DNA of 64,000 nt from Rhizobiaceae bacterium (lineage in GTDB: Bacteria > Pseudomonadota > Alphaproteobacteria > Rhizobiales > Rhizobiaceae): contig JANQMU010000001.1 of the NCBI GenBank assembly GCA_028279875.1, positions 1 through 64,000 of the forward strand. The letters are read 5' to 3'. Below the pieces are notes generated by a model. The model did no database searches. It was given only the letters and a program-made list of their open reading frames with translations, and was not told the DNA's origin. Positions 32,884 to 41,693 of the stretch are shown here, in pieces (position 1 is the stretch's first letter; the number at the start of each line of letters is the position of its first letter). The translations under genes and the position numbers were made by a program.

Positions 32884-34806
32884 CTACGGCAAGTTGGCAC
32901 CGCCTTCGAGGTAGATCTGCGCGGTGTAGGGCGCCGGAAACCAGAGCTGCCCCGCGATCGGCATCGGATCCGGCACGTTGCGGACATTGTTCCGCGCCAC
33001 GCCGAACACCGCATCGTTCTGCACCAGTCCGATGGTGAAGAACTGTTCCATGGCCATGTCGAGCACCTTCAGCATCAGTTCCTTCTGCTCCTCGGGCGTC
33101 GGCGCGGCACGAACCTGATTATAGGTCTCGAAGATGTCCTTGACGGCCTGCGGCGGCTCTTCTCCGGTGGACGGATCGACACCCCAGGCGGCCCAGTCCC
33201 GCGCCCAACTCACCGAGTTGGAGATCGTCGGCACGTAGCAGATCGGTGTCAGATAGGCATCCGCCTGGCCGCCGGAGCAGTTCCACAGATAGGCATCGAA
33301 ATCATTCGAGGTGTGAAGCTCGATCAGCCGCGACCGGTCGGTCGTGCGGATCTGGAAATCGAGGCCGACATCACGGGCATAGCCCTGGATCAGCTCCATC
33401 GCGTCCGGATATTGCAGCCCGAACACATCGGCGACGAGGAAGATCAGCGTAAACCGCTTGCCATCGGGGCCGAGGCGGAAGCCCTCGCTGTCCCTTTCCG
33501 GCAGGACCTTGTCGAGATATTCATTGGCGAGATCCACATCGTAATCGGTGAACTGCTTGGCGTACCACTCCTTGTAGAGCTCGGTGCCCTCGCGCGGCGA
33601 GGTCTGTGCCGGCGTGCCGGCCCCGAAATACAGAAGATCGATGATCTCCTGACGGTTCATCGCATGGCTGACACCGACGCGGAAATCCTTGTTGTTGATG
33701 ATTTCACGCTTCATCGGGTCGGTATGGTTGAGGTTCATCATCAGGATCATGATGTTGGCGGGAAGGTCGCCGACATCGAAGAAGCGATACTTGCCGCGCT
33801 CCATATTGTCGGTCAGCGCCGCCTTGTTGCCGGGCCGGCCGATGTGGCGCAGCATGAAGTCGATCTCGCCGTTGAAGGTCTTCAGCAGGATCGTCTCCAC
33901 GTCCTCCACCTGATCATAGGTGATGCGATCGACATAGGGCAGTTGCTGACCCTTGCTGTCCACCTTGTAATAATACGGGTTGCGCTCGGCGACGACCCGA
34001 TCGGTCGAGCCATAGGCATTCGTCAGATGCCAGGCGTGCAGCGTCGGGCGATCCGGGTTCTGCCAGAAGAGCGGCGTATCCATCGGCCCGGCCTTGAGGT
34101 TGAACAGTTGAACCCAGTCGGCCGCCGCCGGTTCCGCGTCGACGAGCGCCTGCACATCGTCATTGTATTTGGGCATGAACTGGCTGAGATAATGCTTCGG
34201 ATAGGCCGTGGCGTGGTAGCCGAAGCCATAGGCCAGCGCCTGCAGGAACAGGCCGTTCGGCGCGCCGAAGTCGAATTCGACGGTCAGGTCGTCGATCTTG
34301 GCGACCTTGACGGGCCCGGCCGGACCGATGAAGGTCGAGTCCTTGTTGGGCGTCAGCTTCTCGTCGAGGAAGATGTCCTCATACCAGAACAGCACATCAT
34401 CGGCGGTGAACGGCGCGCCGTCCGACCATTTCATGCCGTCGCGCAGGTGAAAGGTGAATGTCGACGCATCGTCGGATACGTCCCACGATTTGGCGATGTT
34501 GGGACGCACCGCGGACCAGTCCTGGCTCCAGCGCACCATATTGTCGCTGCCGATGGTGCGCACCATGTTGTGCTGGTCGCCGCCGCCGAGGATCGCACGG
34601 CGCAGCGTGCCGCCATATTCGCCCGGCCCTTCGATCACGTCCATGACCAGCGGCTCGGTGGGCAGGCGCTCCTGAACCGGGGGCAGGTCGCCGGCCGCGA
34701 CCTTTTCGGCCAGCATGGGCGCTTCCTCAAGGGCCTGCGCCGGTGCCGCCACGGCGAGCGCCAGCGCGCCGGCCAGGATGGTCCATTTCGTCGATATCAA
34801 TGCCAT
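32884..34806 (-). CDS. Peptide/oligosaccharide ABC transporter substrate-binding protein (family 5)
   Basis: A 640-residue periplasmic binding protein with signal peptide residues 1-25 (ALISTKW start, APAQA cleavage). The family 5 pattern is visible (GEYGGTLRRAILGG near 70; FTFHLRDGMKWSDGAPFTADDVLFWYED read as the typical solute-binding signature). It is about 100 residues longer than DppA and matches the size class of AgpA-like sugar-binding members. The operon context (sulfatase, galactonate-dehydratase-like enzyme) favours a sulfated sugar or oligosaccharide over peptides. AGGAGGAG precedes the ATG at 34806. Confidence 0.87.
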   Translation of the reverse strand: MALISTKWTILAGALALAVAAPAQALEEAPMLAEKVAAGDLPPVQERLPTEPLVMDVIEGPGEYGGTLRRAILGGGDQHNMVRTIGSDNMVRWSQDWSAVRPNIAKSWDVSDDASTFTFHLRDGMKWSDGAPFTADDVLFWYEDIFLDEKLTPNKDSTFIGPAGPVKVAKIDDLTVEFDFGAPNGLFLQALAYGFGYHATAYPKHYLSQFMPKYNDDVQALVDAEPAAADWVQLFNLKAGPMDTPLFWQNPDRPTLHAWHLTNAYGSTDRVVAERNPYYYKVDSKGQQLPYVDRITYDQVEDVETILLKTFNGEIDFMLRHIGRPGNKAALTDNMERGKYRFFDVGDLPANIMILMMNLNHTDPMKREIINNKDFRVGVSHAMNRQEIIDLLYFGAGTPAQTSPREGTELYKEWYAKQFTDYDVDLANEYLDKVLPERDSEGFRLGPDGKRFTLIFLVADVFGLQYPDAMELIQGYARDVGLDFQIRTTDRSRLIELHTSNDFDAYLWNCSGGQADAYLTPICYVPTISNSVSWARDWAAWGVDPSTGEEPPQAVKDIFETYNQVRAAPTPEEQKELMLKVLDMAMEQFFTIGLVQNDAVFGVARNNVRNVPDPMPIAGQLWFPAPYTAQIYLEGGANLP

Positions 34807-34840
34807 GTCTTCTCCTCCTGTTTTAAAGACGGTTGGGGCG

Positions 34841-35998
34841 TTACCAGTTTGTGACGGATCCGTCGGGCCGCTTGAGATGAGGCGGCTCCACGTGTTCGGG
34901 TTGCGGCAATTTCCGTATCTTTTCCTCATCGACCTCGACCCCGAGCCCGGGGCCGTCAGGCACCCTGTAGGTGATTCCGTCGAGCGGGATCTGGACGGGG
35001 AACAGCTCCGGGTCGTGAAAGCCGAGGCTCTCGGTCGGTCCCTGACGCGTCTCGGTCCAGCTGAAATTCGGCACGGCGGCCGCCATATGCACCGTGGCCG
35101 CGGTGCAGACCGGGCCCAGCGGGTTGTGCGGCATCAGGTCGACATAATGCGTCTCGCACCAGCCCGCGACCTTCATCGCCTCGGTGAAACCGCCGATATT
35201 GCAGATATCGAGCCGCATATATTGCGTCAGCCCTTCCTCGATATAGGGAGCGGCCTCCCATTTGGACGAAAACTCCTCGCCGATGGCGAAGGGGATCGTT
35301 GTCATCGACCGCAGCGTCCGGTAGGCCTTGGGTGTCTGACAGCGGATCGGCTCCTCGAGGAAGTCGAGCGTGCCCGGCGGCAGCATGGCGCAGAAACTGG
35401 CGGCCTCGGCGACCGAAAGCCGGTGGTGGATGTCGATACCGAGACACAGGTCGCGGCCGAACGCCTCGCGCAGCGCGATCAGTTCGTTTGCGGTCTGGCC
35501 GAGGCTCCGCCTCGGATCGTAGACACCATCGTCCCCATGATCGCCCGGATAGATGCGCAGGCAGTCCCAGCCCGCATCGACCAGAGTCCGGGCCTTGTCG
35601 AGCAGTTGATCGACGGTTCCGGCCTGGCAGCTCGGGAAGGTTGGGATCTCGTCGCGCTGCTTGCCACCGAGGAGTTGGTGGACGGGTACGCCGAGACGCT
35701 TGCCGAGAATGTCGTGGAGGGCGATGTCGATGGCCGAGATGGCGGCGGTCAAAACGCGTCCGCCTTCGAAATACTGGCTGCGATAGGCCTCCTGCCAGAT
35801 GCGGCCGATCTGCCGGGAATCCTTGCCGATCAGAAACGCCGCAAAATGATCGACCGCGGCGGCGACCGCCCCCTCCCGGCACGACAGGCCGGATTCGCCC
35901 CAGCCATAGAGCCCGTCCTCCGTCGTCACCTTGACCAGAAGCTGGTTGCGGATCCCGACGCGGGCGAGAAGCGTTTCAATGGAGGCAATCTTCGGCAT
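34841..35998 (-). CDS. Enolase-superfamily sugar-acid dehydratase, galactonate dehydratase-like
   Basis: A 385-residue member of the mandelate-racemase subgroup. The metal ligands are readable: Asp189 (GIDIHHRL), Glu215 (FLEEPI), Glu241 (AIGEEF). The acid/base His is at 291 in MPHNPLGP, the motif of galactonate/mannonate-type dehydratases. These enzymes convert an aldonic acid to a 2-keto-3-deoxy acid. It follows the sulfatase by 18 bp and precedes the importer genes, so the pathway is probably uptake, desulfation and aldonate dehydration, although the oxidising dehydrogenase is not in the window. Confidence 0.88.
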   Translation of the reverse strand: MPKIASIETLLARVGIRNQLLVKVTTEDGLYGWGESGLSCREGAVAAAVDHFAAFLIGKDSRQIGRIWQEAYRSQYFEGGRVLTAAISAIDIALHDILGKRLGVPVHQLLGGKQRDEIPTFPSCQAGTVDQLLDKARTLVDAGWDCLRIYPGDHGDDGVYDPRRSLGQTANELIALREAFGRDLCLGIDIHHRLSVAEAASFCAMLPPGTLDFLEEPIRCQTPKAYRTLRSMTTIPFAIGEEFSSKWEAAPYIEEGLTQYMRLDICNIGGFTEAMKVAGWCETHYVDLMPHNPLGPVCTAATVHMAAAVPNFSWTETRQGPTESLGFHDPELFPVQIPLDGITYRVPDGPGLGVEVDEEKIRKLPQPEHVEPPHLKRPDGSVTNW

Positions 35999-36016
35999 CC
36001 GGTGGTCCTTTTCTTC

Positions 36017-37546
36017 TTAGTGCCAACCGACGCGGGGCGCGGCGGGGATCATGTCGTCTGGTCTGCTGTTAATGATCTGCAGGAGGTCATCGCGCACATC
36101 CCGGTGTGCGGGATCGTCCCATAGGTTGTCGGTCTCAAAGGCGTCGTCCTCGAGATCGTAGAGTTCTCCGGCACCGCTTGTGAGGTCAGCCGACATCCGG
36201 TGGCGGCGGGTGCGCACGGTGCGCAGGTCGAGGGAAATCCCGCTGCGCGCGGCATCGACCTCCCATTCGTTCAGCGCGAAATCGCGCGCCTCGCGACCGT
36301 GCATCACCGGAACCAGCGAGCGCCCGTTGTCCGGGCTCGCCGCGATGCCGGCAAGCTCGGCCAGTGTCGCGCGCAGATCGAGCGTGGAGACCGGATCGTC
36401 GACGACCCGGCCTGCGGGGGCGCCCGGGCCGGCGATAATAAGCGGAACGCGCAGCAGCCCGTCATAGAGCATCGGGCCCTTTAGCAGCAGCCCGTGATCG
36501 CCCAGCCACTCTCCATGGTCGCTAGTGAAGACGATGATCGTGTTCTCAAGCTGGCCCACCTGATCGAGCGCCGCGACCATGCGGCCGATCTGGTGATCGA
36601 TCGCTGAAATCATGCCGTAATAGATCGCCGTGATCTGGCGCAGTTCGGCTTCGCCGAGATGGCCCGTGTCGCTCCAGTTGCGGCCGCCCTCGGCATGGCT
36701 GCGTTGGACGTCGCCGCGGCGCCTGTGTTCCATGAAGGCGGCATGCCACCAGGGGCGGCGTTCCAGGTCCGGTTCGCGGTGCTCGGGAATGTCGATCTCG
36801 GCCGGGTCATACATGTGCGACCAGGGGTTCGAGGCCAGGAAAGGCGGGTGCGGGTCTGGGAAGGATATCCAGGCGAATTCCGGCGTGTCACCCATTGTCT
36901 CGATAAGCTCCATCGCGCGCGCGCCGATCCAGGTGGTGGACTGCCAGCGATCCTCCAGCGGCGTGCGCCAGGCCTGGGGATGTTCGGTCGGCGGCGGGAC
37001 CTGTTCCTTGGCACTTTGCCAGCGCAGCCGGCCGTTGCCGTCGCTATTAAGGAAATTTTCGTAGTGCAGCGTATAGGGCGGGTCGTTCCACGCGCAGTGA
37101 TGATGCGGCCGCAGGGTCAGTTGCACCGAACGGAAGCCGAAATAGGGCCCACCCCAATCGGCCGGCAGGGCGGAGGTGGAAATGTAGCATTCGGGCCGCC
37201 CGGTGGCGGCGAAGGTCTCATGCGTCGAGAAATGCGCCTTGCCGACGAAACTCGTGTGGTAACCGGCGCGCGCGAAAACGGCGCCCAGGCCGTCTTCTCC
37301 AAAGGCCTCGTCGAGATTGCGGCCATTGTCGCGGACGCCGTTGGAGTAGGGGAGCTTTCCGGTCAGGATCGAGGCGCGCGCCGGCTGGCACATCGGGTTC
37401 GGCGTGATGCAGGTCGCGAAACGGGTGCCCCTGCCGGCCAGCCGGTCCAGCTCCGGCGTCCTGACGCTCCGCCTGTCGAACCCCATGCAATCCCCGCGCT
37501 GCTGGTCGGTCGTCACCAGCAGCACATGCGGTCTTCGGTTCGCCAT
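36017..37546 (-). CDS. Cytosolic Cys-type sulfatase (type I)
   Basis: A 509-residue arylsulfatase-family hydrolase. The active-site signature C-x-P-x-R is CQPAR at residues 53-57 within ITPNPMCQPARASILTG; Cys53 must be converted to formylglycine. Asp14 (TTDQQRGD) and the downstream FTSDHGEWLGDHG segment supply calcium ligands. There is no signal peptide, so desulfation takes place in the cytoplasm after import. The start at 37546 fits the family; the frame runs on to 37633. It heads the long minus-strand operon and has a perfect GntR palindrome about 110 bp upstream. Confidence 0.9.
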   Translation of the reverse strand: MANRRPHVLLVTTDQQRGDCMGFDRRSVRTPELDRLAGRGTRFATCITPNPMCQPARASILTGKLPYSNGVRDNGRNLDEAFGEDGLGAVFARAGYHTSFVGKAHFSTHETFAATGRPECYISTSALPADWGGPYFGFRSVQLTLRPHHHCAWNDPPYTLHYENFLNSDGNGRLRWQSAKEQVPPPTEHPQAWRTPLEDRWQSTTWIGARAMELIETMGDTPEFAWISFPDPHPPFLASNPWSHMYDPAEIDIPEHREPDLERRPWWHAAFMEHRRRGDVQRSHAEGGRNWSDTGHLGEAELRQITAIYYGMISAIDHQIGRMVAALDQVGQLENTIIVFTSDHGEWLGDHGLLLKGPMLYDGLLRVPLIIAGPGAPAGRVVDDPVSTLDLRATLAELAGIAASPDNGRSLVPVMHGREARDFALNEWEVDAARSGISLDLRTVRTRRHRMSADLTSGAGELYDLEDDAFETDNLWDDPAHRDVRDDLLQIINSRPDDMIPAAPRVGWH

Positions 37547-37653
37547 CAGCCCGCCCGGTCCGTATCGGATGTCGTTTGATTGCAGCCCGGCACCTTGACG
37601 CGCTCCTCTCCCGTGTCGAATGATCCTCTTCATATAATAATATGAAAATATTC

Positions 37654-37669
37654 AAATCGTCGACGATTT
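37654..37669. promoter_or_regulatory. GntR operator, site A (sulfatase operon)
   Basis: The perfect 16-bp palindrome AAATCGTCGACGATTT lies between the sulfatase start and the gntR stop. An identical 16-mer is at 38564-38579 upstream of gntR. Symmetric GTCGAC-centred sites are typical of FCD-type GntR regulators. The flanking DNA (37630-37690) is AT-rich and should hold the operon promoter. Confidence 0.78.
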
Positions 37670-37779
37670 TTTTAAAAAAGTCGTTTATGTCGGCGAGAAT
37701 GCACAGTGCAATGCGGTAAGCTGCTGAATTTTCGGGCAATTGGAATGGCGGCGGCGCGCGGTGAAACGGTTGCTTGCGC

Positions 37780-38439
37780 CTAAAGACCCAGGGCCCGCAT
37801 CTGTTGCGACATCTGCACGAACGAGCCCTCCACATGCTTGCGGATCGCTCTGTCGGCCATCTCGGCGACATTGGCACGGAAGGCCTGGATCAGCGCGTCA
37901 TGCTCCGCGATGATGTTGCGCAGCCTGACCGGACCGATCCGCAACGGCGCCGAATGCACAGCCAGTGCGGTCCTCAGTCGTTTCCAGGTTTGCGCCGCCA
38001 CATCATTGTAGTGGCTTTCGCTGATCAGCCCGTGAAACTGCGAGTCGAGCTTGCGGAACCGGACGAAGTCGCCGGCATCGCAGGTTTCGATTTGATCCTG
38101 AATCGCCTGCAGCCGGTCGATCGTCTCTGCCCGGGCGTGCTCGGCGAACCAGCCGACGAAATAGGGCTCGAGGATCTGCAGGACCTCAAAGATGTTCTGG
38201 ATCGTGCTCGCATCGGCATGTTTGACGAGTGCGCCGCGGTTCGGATGGATCTCGACAAAGCCTTCGCCCTGCATCTGCCGCAACGCCTCGCGCACCGGGC
38301 TGGCGCTGACGCCGAAGCGCTCGGCAAGCGCCGACACTTTCAGCCGCTGCCCGCCGACGAGCCGCCCGCTGGATATGTCGTCCAGGATCGCCTGGTACAG
38401 GGTCGCCGCCTGCTCGTCCTGTTTCGGCTCCGTCGCCAT
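37780..38439 (-). CDS. GntR-family (FCD) transcriptional regulator of the sulfatase operon
   Basis: A 219-residue regulator. The winged helix at residues 10-72 carries the family pattern GRLVGGQRLKVSALAERFGV and SPVREALRQMQGEGFV. The FCD effector domain has the metal-binding His and Asp positions (DSQFHGLISE, and IAEHDALIQAF). It lies directly upstream of the sulfatase operon on the same strand, and identical palindromes sit at both of its ends, so it should control both itself and the operon. The inducer is probably an aldonic acid or a related intermediate. Confidence 0.9.
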   Translation of the reverse strand: MATEPKQDEQAATLYQAILDDISSGRLVGGQRLKVSALAERFGVSASPVREALRQMQGEGFVEIHPNRGALVKHADASTIQNIFEVLQILEPYFVGWFAEHARAETIDRLQAIQDQIETCDAGDFVRFRKLDSQFHGLISESHYNDVAAQTWKRLRTALAVHSAPLRIGPVRLRNIIAEHDALIQAFRANVAEMADRAIRKHVEGSFVQMSQQMRALGL

Positions 38440-38563
38440 GCGCCGTCATATCTCCCATAGCCATCGCCGCCGACCGGCAAAGCGTGGCCGTCACATTAGG
38501 TCTGGCCCGTCTAAGCGCCAAGAGATTATCACCGCTTGGGTGAAAAAAAATACAAAATGCAAT

Positions 38564-38579
38564 AAATCGTCGACGATTT
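38564..38579. promoter_or_regulatory. GntR operator, site B (autoregulation)
   Basis: This is an exact copy of the 16-bp palindrome at 37654-37669, located 125 bp upstream of the gntR start in an A-rich stretch. Two identical 16-mers within 1 kb, one on either side of the gntR gene, are very unlikely by chance. Confidence 0.78.
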
Positions 38580-38650
38580 GCAGAATGCTCCACAAGATGC
38601 GCCGTGGGAGGCGCGCCCGGCAAGCCCTCTTCTGAAACACCGGGTGTGGA

Positions 38651-39379
38651 TCAAAACGAAGCATCCTCGGTGACGAGGACGCGCAGCTTGCCGACCGTTT
38701 CGAAGCCGGCCATGTGCGCGTGGTGCAGATTTTCGCCGGCCTCATAGCCGACAAGCGGCTTGTGCCGGTCGACCCAGGCCGCCGCGGCGGCGGCCTCGGC
38801 GAATGATGCGGCGGACGGTGATCTTGAGAAGATGTTGGACAGGCCAAGGCAGTCCGCCGAGCGGTTGGCAATGCATCCGGCCTCGAACGCACCATCGGTT
38901 TTGCGGCCGAGAAAAACCATGTCCGGCCTTTGCAGCATGCCCGCCCTGAACATCCGGTACCCGGTCGCCGATCCGCACTGTTTCCAGGCCTCTTCCCAAA
39001 GCAGCAGGTCGGCCTCGTTGTCGACCCGCTGCCAGTCCGCCGCAGGTGTTGATGTGCCAGGCGCCCGCCAGATCCATGAAGCCTCGAACAGAACATCGAA
39101 CCCGTTGGCCGCAAGGTCCAACCGGCAGAAACTGTCCTTCAGCCCGACCGCACCATTGAATTGTTCCGCCAGCGCCCTGACCTGCAAAACGATGCTGTCG
39201 ACAGCGTCGGGAAGGAGCGCGGTCAGGTTGGAATAATAGGGCGGCGGCGCATCCCTGCCGACAAAGGCGAAGGGCAGTCGCGCGTAGTTGAGGCCCTGTG
39301 TCGCAAACACCGCCTCATAGAGATCGGCATTGTTGCCCGCTGCCATGACGGCGCGTTCATCGACCTGCATTTCGGACAT
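38651..39379 (-). CDS. Uncharacterised protein, possible GNAT-like acyltransferase
   Basis: A 242-residue soluble protein with no motif I can identify with certainty. The C-terminal half has a pattern reminiscent of GNAT proteins (AAWVDRHKPLVGYEAGE, then GFETVGKLRVLV, like the end of an acetyltransferase fold), but the canonical acetyl-CoA pyrophosphate loop is absent. The ATG at 39379 comes 2 nt after the tetR stop; the longer upstream frame overlaps tetR and is not used. It is co-transcribed with tetR. Confidence 0.65.
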   Translation of the reverse strand: MSEMQVDERAVMAAGNNADLYEAVFATQGLNYARLPFAFVGRDAPPPYYSNLTALLPDAVDSIVLQVRALAEQFNGAVGLKDSFCRLDLAANGFDVLFEASWIWRAPGTSTPAADWQRVDNEADLLLWEEAWKQCGSATGYRMFRAGMLQRPDMVFLGRKTDGAFEAGCIANRSADCLGLSNIFSRSPSAASFAEAAAAAAWVDRHKPLVGYEAGENLHHAHMAGFETVGKLRVLVTEDASF

Positions 39380-39381
39380 CC

Positions 39382-39954
39382 TCACAGGGCATGGCGCGTC
39401 ATCGACGCTGCCGCCGCGCCCGCCGCTTCGATATAGGCCGGGTCGCGATGGACGAGCATCGTCGAAAAGGCGCCGTCGAGCAGCAGCACGATATGGCGGG
39501 CGAGCGCGGCGTGGTCGGCAATGGCTGCATCGTTCAGCCTTTGCGACAGCCACGCCTCGAATGCCTTCTTGTGCGCGGCACCGATGGTCATCGCCGGATG
39601 GCCGGGCATATTGGCAAGCTCGGCCGCCGTCCGCAGGAAACCGCATCCCTTCCACTTGGGATGGCGCGCCGACCGGGCAAGGTTGAGGAAGATCGCCTCC
39701 ACTTTGTCGGCAATGGTGCCCTCACAGGTCTCGAACCATGTCTCATACAGCGCCAGATTGGGTTGATCACGGGCGGCCAGATAGGCGGCGATCAGGTCGT
39801 CCTTGCTCCTGAAGTGGTAATAGAGCGTCTTTTTTGTCAGGCCCGCCTTGGCGGCAATGGCATCGACGCTGACCGCACGGATGCCCTCGGCGTAGAACAG
39901 GCGGTTCGCGGCGTCGACGATGCGCTGTTTGGTGGACAGATCGGAGGCGGCCAT
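39382..39954 (-). CDS. TetR-family transcriptional regulator
   Basis: A 190-residue TetR-type repressor. The N-terminal helix-turn-helix (RIVDAANRLFYAEGIRAVSV, then AKAGLTKKTLYYHFRSKDDL) is standard. The start at 39954 avoids 11 residues that would be read through the operator. It is divergent from a crotonase gene at 40031 and co-transcribed with the uncharacterised gene at 38651. The site at 39961-39982 overlaps its own upstream region. Confidence 0.88.
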   Translation of the reverse strand: MAASDLSTKQRIVDAANRLFYAEGIRAVSVDAIAAKAGLTKKTLYYHFRSKDDLIAAYLAARDQPNLALYETWFETCEGTIADKVEAIFLNLARSARHPKWKGCGFLRTAAELANMPGHPAMTIGAAHKKAFEAWLSQRLNDAAIADHAALARHIVLLLDGAFSTMLVHRDPAYIEAAGAAAASMTRHAL

Positions 39955-39960
39955 GATGAA

Positions 39961-39982
39961 GTATACCAACCAGTGAGTATAC
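39961..39982. promoter_or_regulatory. Candidate TetR operator between tetR and crotonase
   Basis: An inverted repeat GTATAC-N10-GTATAC with an inner, partly symmetric ACCAACCAGTGAGT lies in the 76-bp gap between the divergent tetR and enoyl-CoA hydratase genes. Its position allows repression of both. Confidence 0.55.
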
Positions 39983-40030
39983 GTCAATCCAGTGGCGCCC
40001 TATGGTCTTCGACAAGCAAAGGAGATTGCC

Positions 40031-40822
40031 ATGCCTCAACCGATCGAACATGAAATGCGGGACGCCATTGCGCTGCTGACCCTCAACCGGCCTGAAAAGC
40101 TCAACGCGCTCGACTACGCGACCATTGACCGGCTGATGGCGCTGCTCGACGCCATCGAGGACGATGCCCAGGTGCGCGCCGTGATCATCACCGGCGCCGG
40201 CGAGCGGGCCTTTTCGGCCGGTGGCGATATTCATGAGTTCAGCGAAAGCGTCAGGACCGGCGTGGAGACGGCCGTCAAGGCGTTCTGTGCCCGAGGACAG
40301 GCCATGACGGCGCGCCTCGAAGCGTTTCCCAAGCCGGTCATCGCAGCGGTCAACGGCATCGCCTTCGGCGGTGGCTGCGAAATCACCGAGGCCGTTCACC
40401 TGGCCGTCGCCAGCGACCGTGCCGTCTTCGCCAAGCCGGAGATCCGCCTTGCCATCCCGCCGACTTTCGGTGGCACCCAGCGGCTGCCGCGCCTCGCCGG
40501 ACGCAAGCGGGCGCTGGAACTGCTCCTGACGGGCGACACGTTTACGCCGGAGCGGGCGTTGGAACTGGGGCTCATCAACCGGATCGTGCCGCATGACGAC
40601 CTGCTGTCGGCTTCTTTCGAATTGGCGCACCGCATCACCCGGCATTCGCCGCTGGCGGCAGCGCGAATCATTTCCGCGGTGACGCGCGGGATCAACACCA
40701 CCATCGACGAGGGGTTGCGGATCGAACGTGAGCAATTCGCCCGCATGGCGGCGACCCGGGACGTTCATGAAGGACTGGCCGCCTGGATCGAACGCCGGAC
40801 GCCGGCCTATGCCGGCCGGTGA
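40031..40822 (+). CDS. Enoyl-CoA hydratase/isomerase family protein
   Basis: A 263-residue crotonase. The oxyanion-hole segments ERAFSAGGDIHEF (58-70) and NGIAFGGGCEITEA (108-121) are clear. Both catalytic glutamates of a hydratase are in place, Glu117 (GGCEITEA) and Glu137 (KPEIRL). It has a strong AAAGGAGA ribosome-binding site. Divergent TetR suggests acyl-CoA-responsive control. The specific acyl-CoA substrate is unknown. Confidence 0.9.
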   Translation: MPQPIEHEMRDAIALLTLNRPEKLNALDYATIDRLMALLDAIEDDAQVRAVIITGAGERAFSAGGDIHEFSESVRTGVETAVKAFCARGQAMTARLEAFPKPVIAAVNGIAFGGGCEITEAVHLAVASDRAVFAKPEIRLAIPPTFGGTQRLPRLAGRKRALELLLTGDTFTPERALELGLINRIVPHDDLLSASFELAHRITRHSPLAAARIISAVTRGINTTIDEGLRIEREQFARMAATRDVHEGLAAWIERRTPAYAGR

Positions 40823-40905
40823 GACAAAAGGCGACTGCACCTCATGGTCGCCCGTGCTAAGGAACGGAGCCATGAGCTGAACGCCAAAGGAAGGATCGAT
40901 ATCCA

Positions 40906-41685
40906 TTGCCTGTCGGTTGGTTTCTCAGAGTGGCCCTCATCGCAATGGCGCTGTGCACCGATGGCCCGCCATCGGCCCTGGCGCAATCGTCCCCGCCGTC
41001 ACCGGTCCTGCATTTTCAAGGCCGCGACGATCTGCGATTGACCCGCCTTTCACCGATCGTTTGGATGCACACGACCATCAAGATTCTGCCGAATTTCGGC
41101 CCGTTTCCCTCCAACGGGCTGCTCGTCATCGACGGCCCGGATGCGATCCTGGTGGACTCGGCCTGGAACGACGAACAGACCGCCGCGATCCTCGATTGGG
41201 CGGCGCAGGAGCTGAAACACCCGGTCACGCGCGCCGTTTTCACCCATGCCCATGAGGACAAGATGGGCGGCGTCGGCGCCATCATCGCGCGGGACATTGC
41301 GACCTATGCGTTGCCGCTGACCAACGAACTGAGCGCCGACCGGGGCCTTGTCGCCGCGCGCAACGATTTGGCGCTCGCTGAGGCCGGGCCGCCCGTTTTC
41401 CTCGGTCCGGTCGAGCTGTTCTACCCCGGGCCCGGCCATACGGCCGATAACATCGTCGCCAATGTCGGGACTGCCGGAATCCTGTTCGGCGGATGCCTCA
41501 TCCGCCCGGCCCGCGCCAGGACCCTTGGCAATATTCTCGATGCTTCGGTCGGCCACTGGCAACAGGCCGTCGAGGCGGTCGCCACAAGGTTTCCCGGTTC
41601 GACCATTGTCGTCCCGAGCCACGGCCCGCCCGCCGGGCGCGAGCTTCTGGACCTGACAGCCGATCTGGCGCAGGCCGGCCGGTAG
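40906..41685 (+). CDS. Subclass B1 metallo-beta-lactamase, NDM-like
   Basis: A 259-residue secreted protein (signal peptide about 1-26, cleavage near SALAQ). All B1 zinc ligands are present: His114-x-His116-x-Asp118 (HAHEDKMGG), His178 (PGPGHTADNI), Cys197 (GGCLIR) and His239 (PSHGPP). The motifs HAH-DKMGG, FYPGPGHT-DNI and GGCLI match NDM-type enzymes closely, and the spacing fits. Arg200 replaces the substrate-binding Lys of NDM. Subclass B1 enzymes hydrolyse penicillins, cephalosporins and carbapenems, but activity here is unproven. The start is a TTG with an AAGGAAGG site about 13 nt upstream; GTG 40930 and ATG 40945 would give a shorter signal. No mobile element is adjacent, so it looks chromosomal. 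Confidence 0.83.
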   Translation: MPVGWFLRVALIAMALCTDGPPSALAQSSPPSPVLHFQGRDDLRLTRLSPIVWMHTTIKILPNFGPFPSNGLLVIDGPDAILVDSAWNDEQTAAILDWAAQELKHPVTRAVFTHAHEDKMGGVGAIIARDIATYALPLTNELSADRGLVAARNDLALAEAGPPVFLGPVELFYPGPGHTADNIVANVGTAGILFGGCLIRPARARTLGNILDASVGHWQQAVEAVATRFPGSTIVVPSHGPPAGRELLDLTADLAQAGR

Positions 41686-41693
41686 CAGGGCCG

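Noticed and set aside
32800..34854. 684-codon open frame on the plus strand opposite the family 5 binding protein
   Set aside because: It is the antisense shadow of a well-supported gene with a signal peptide and family motifs; long antisense frames are expected at this GC content.
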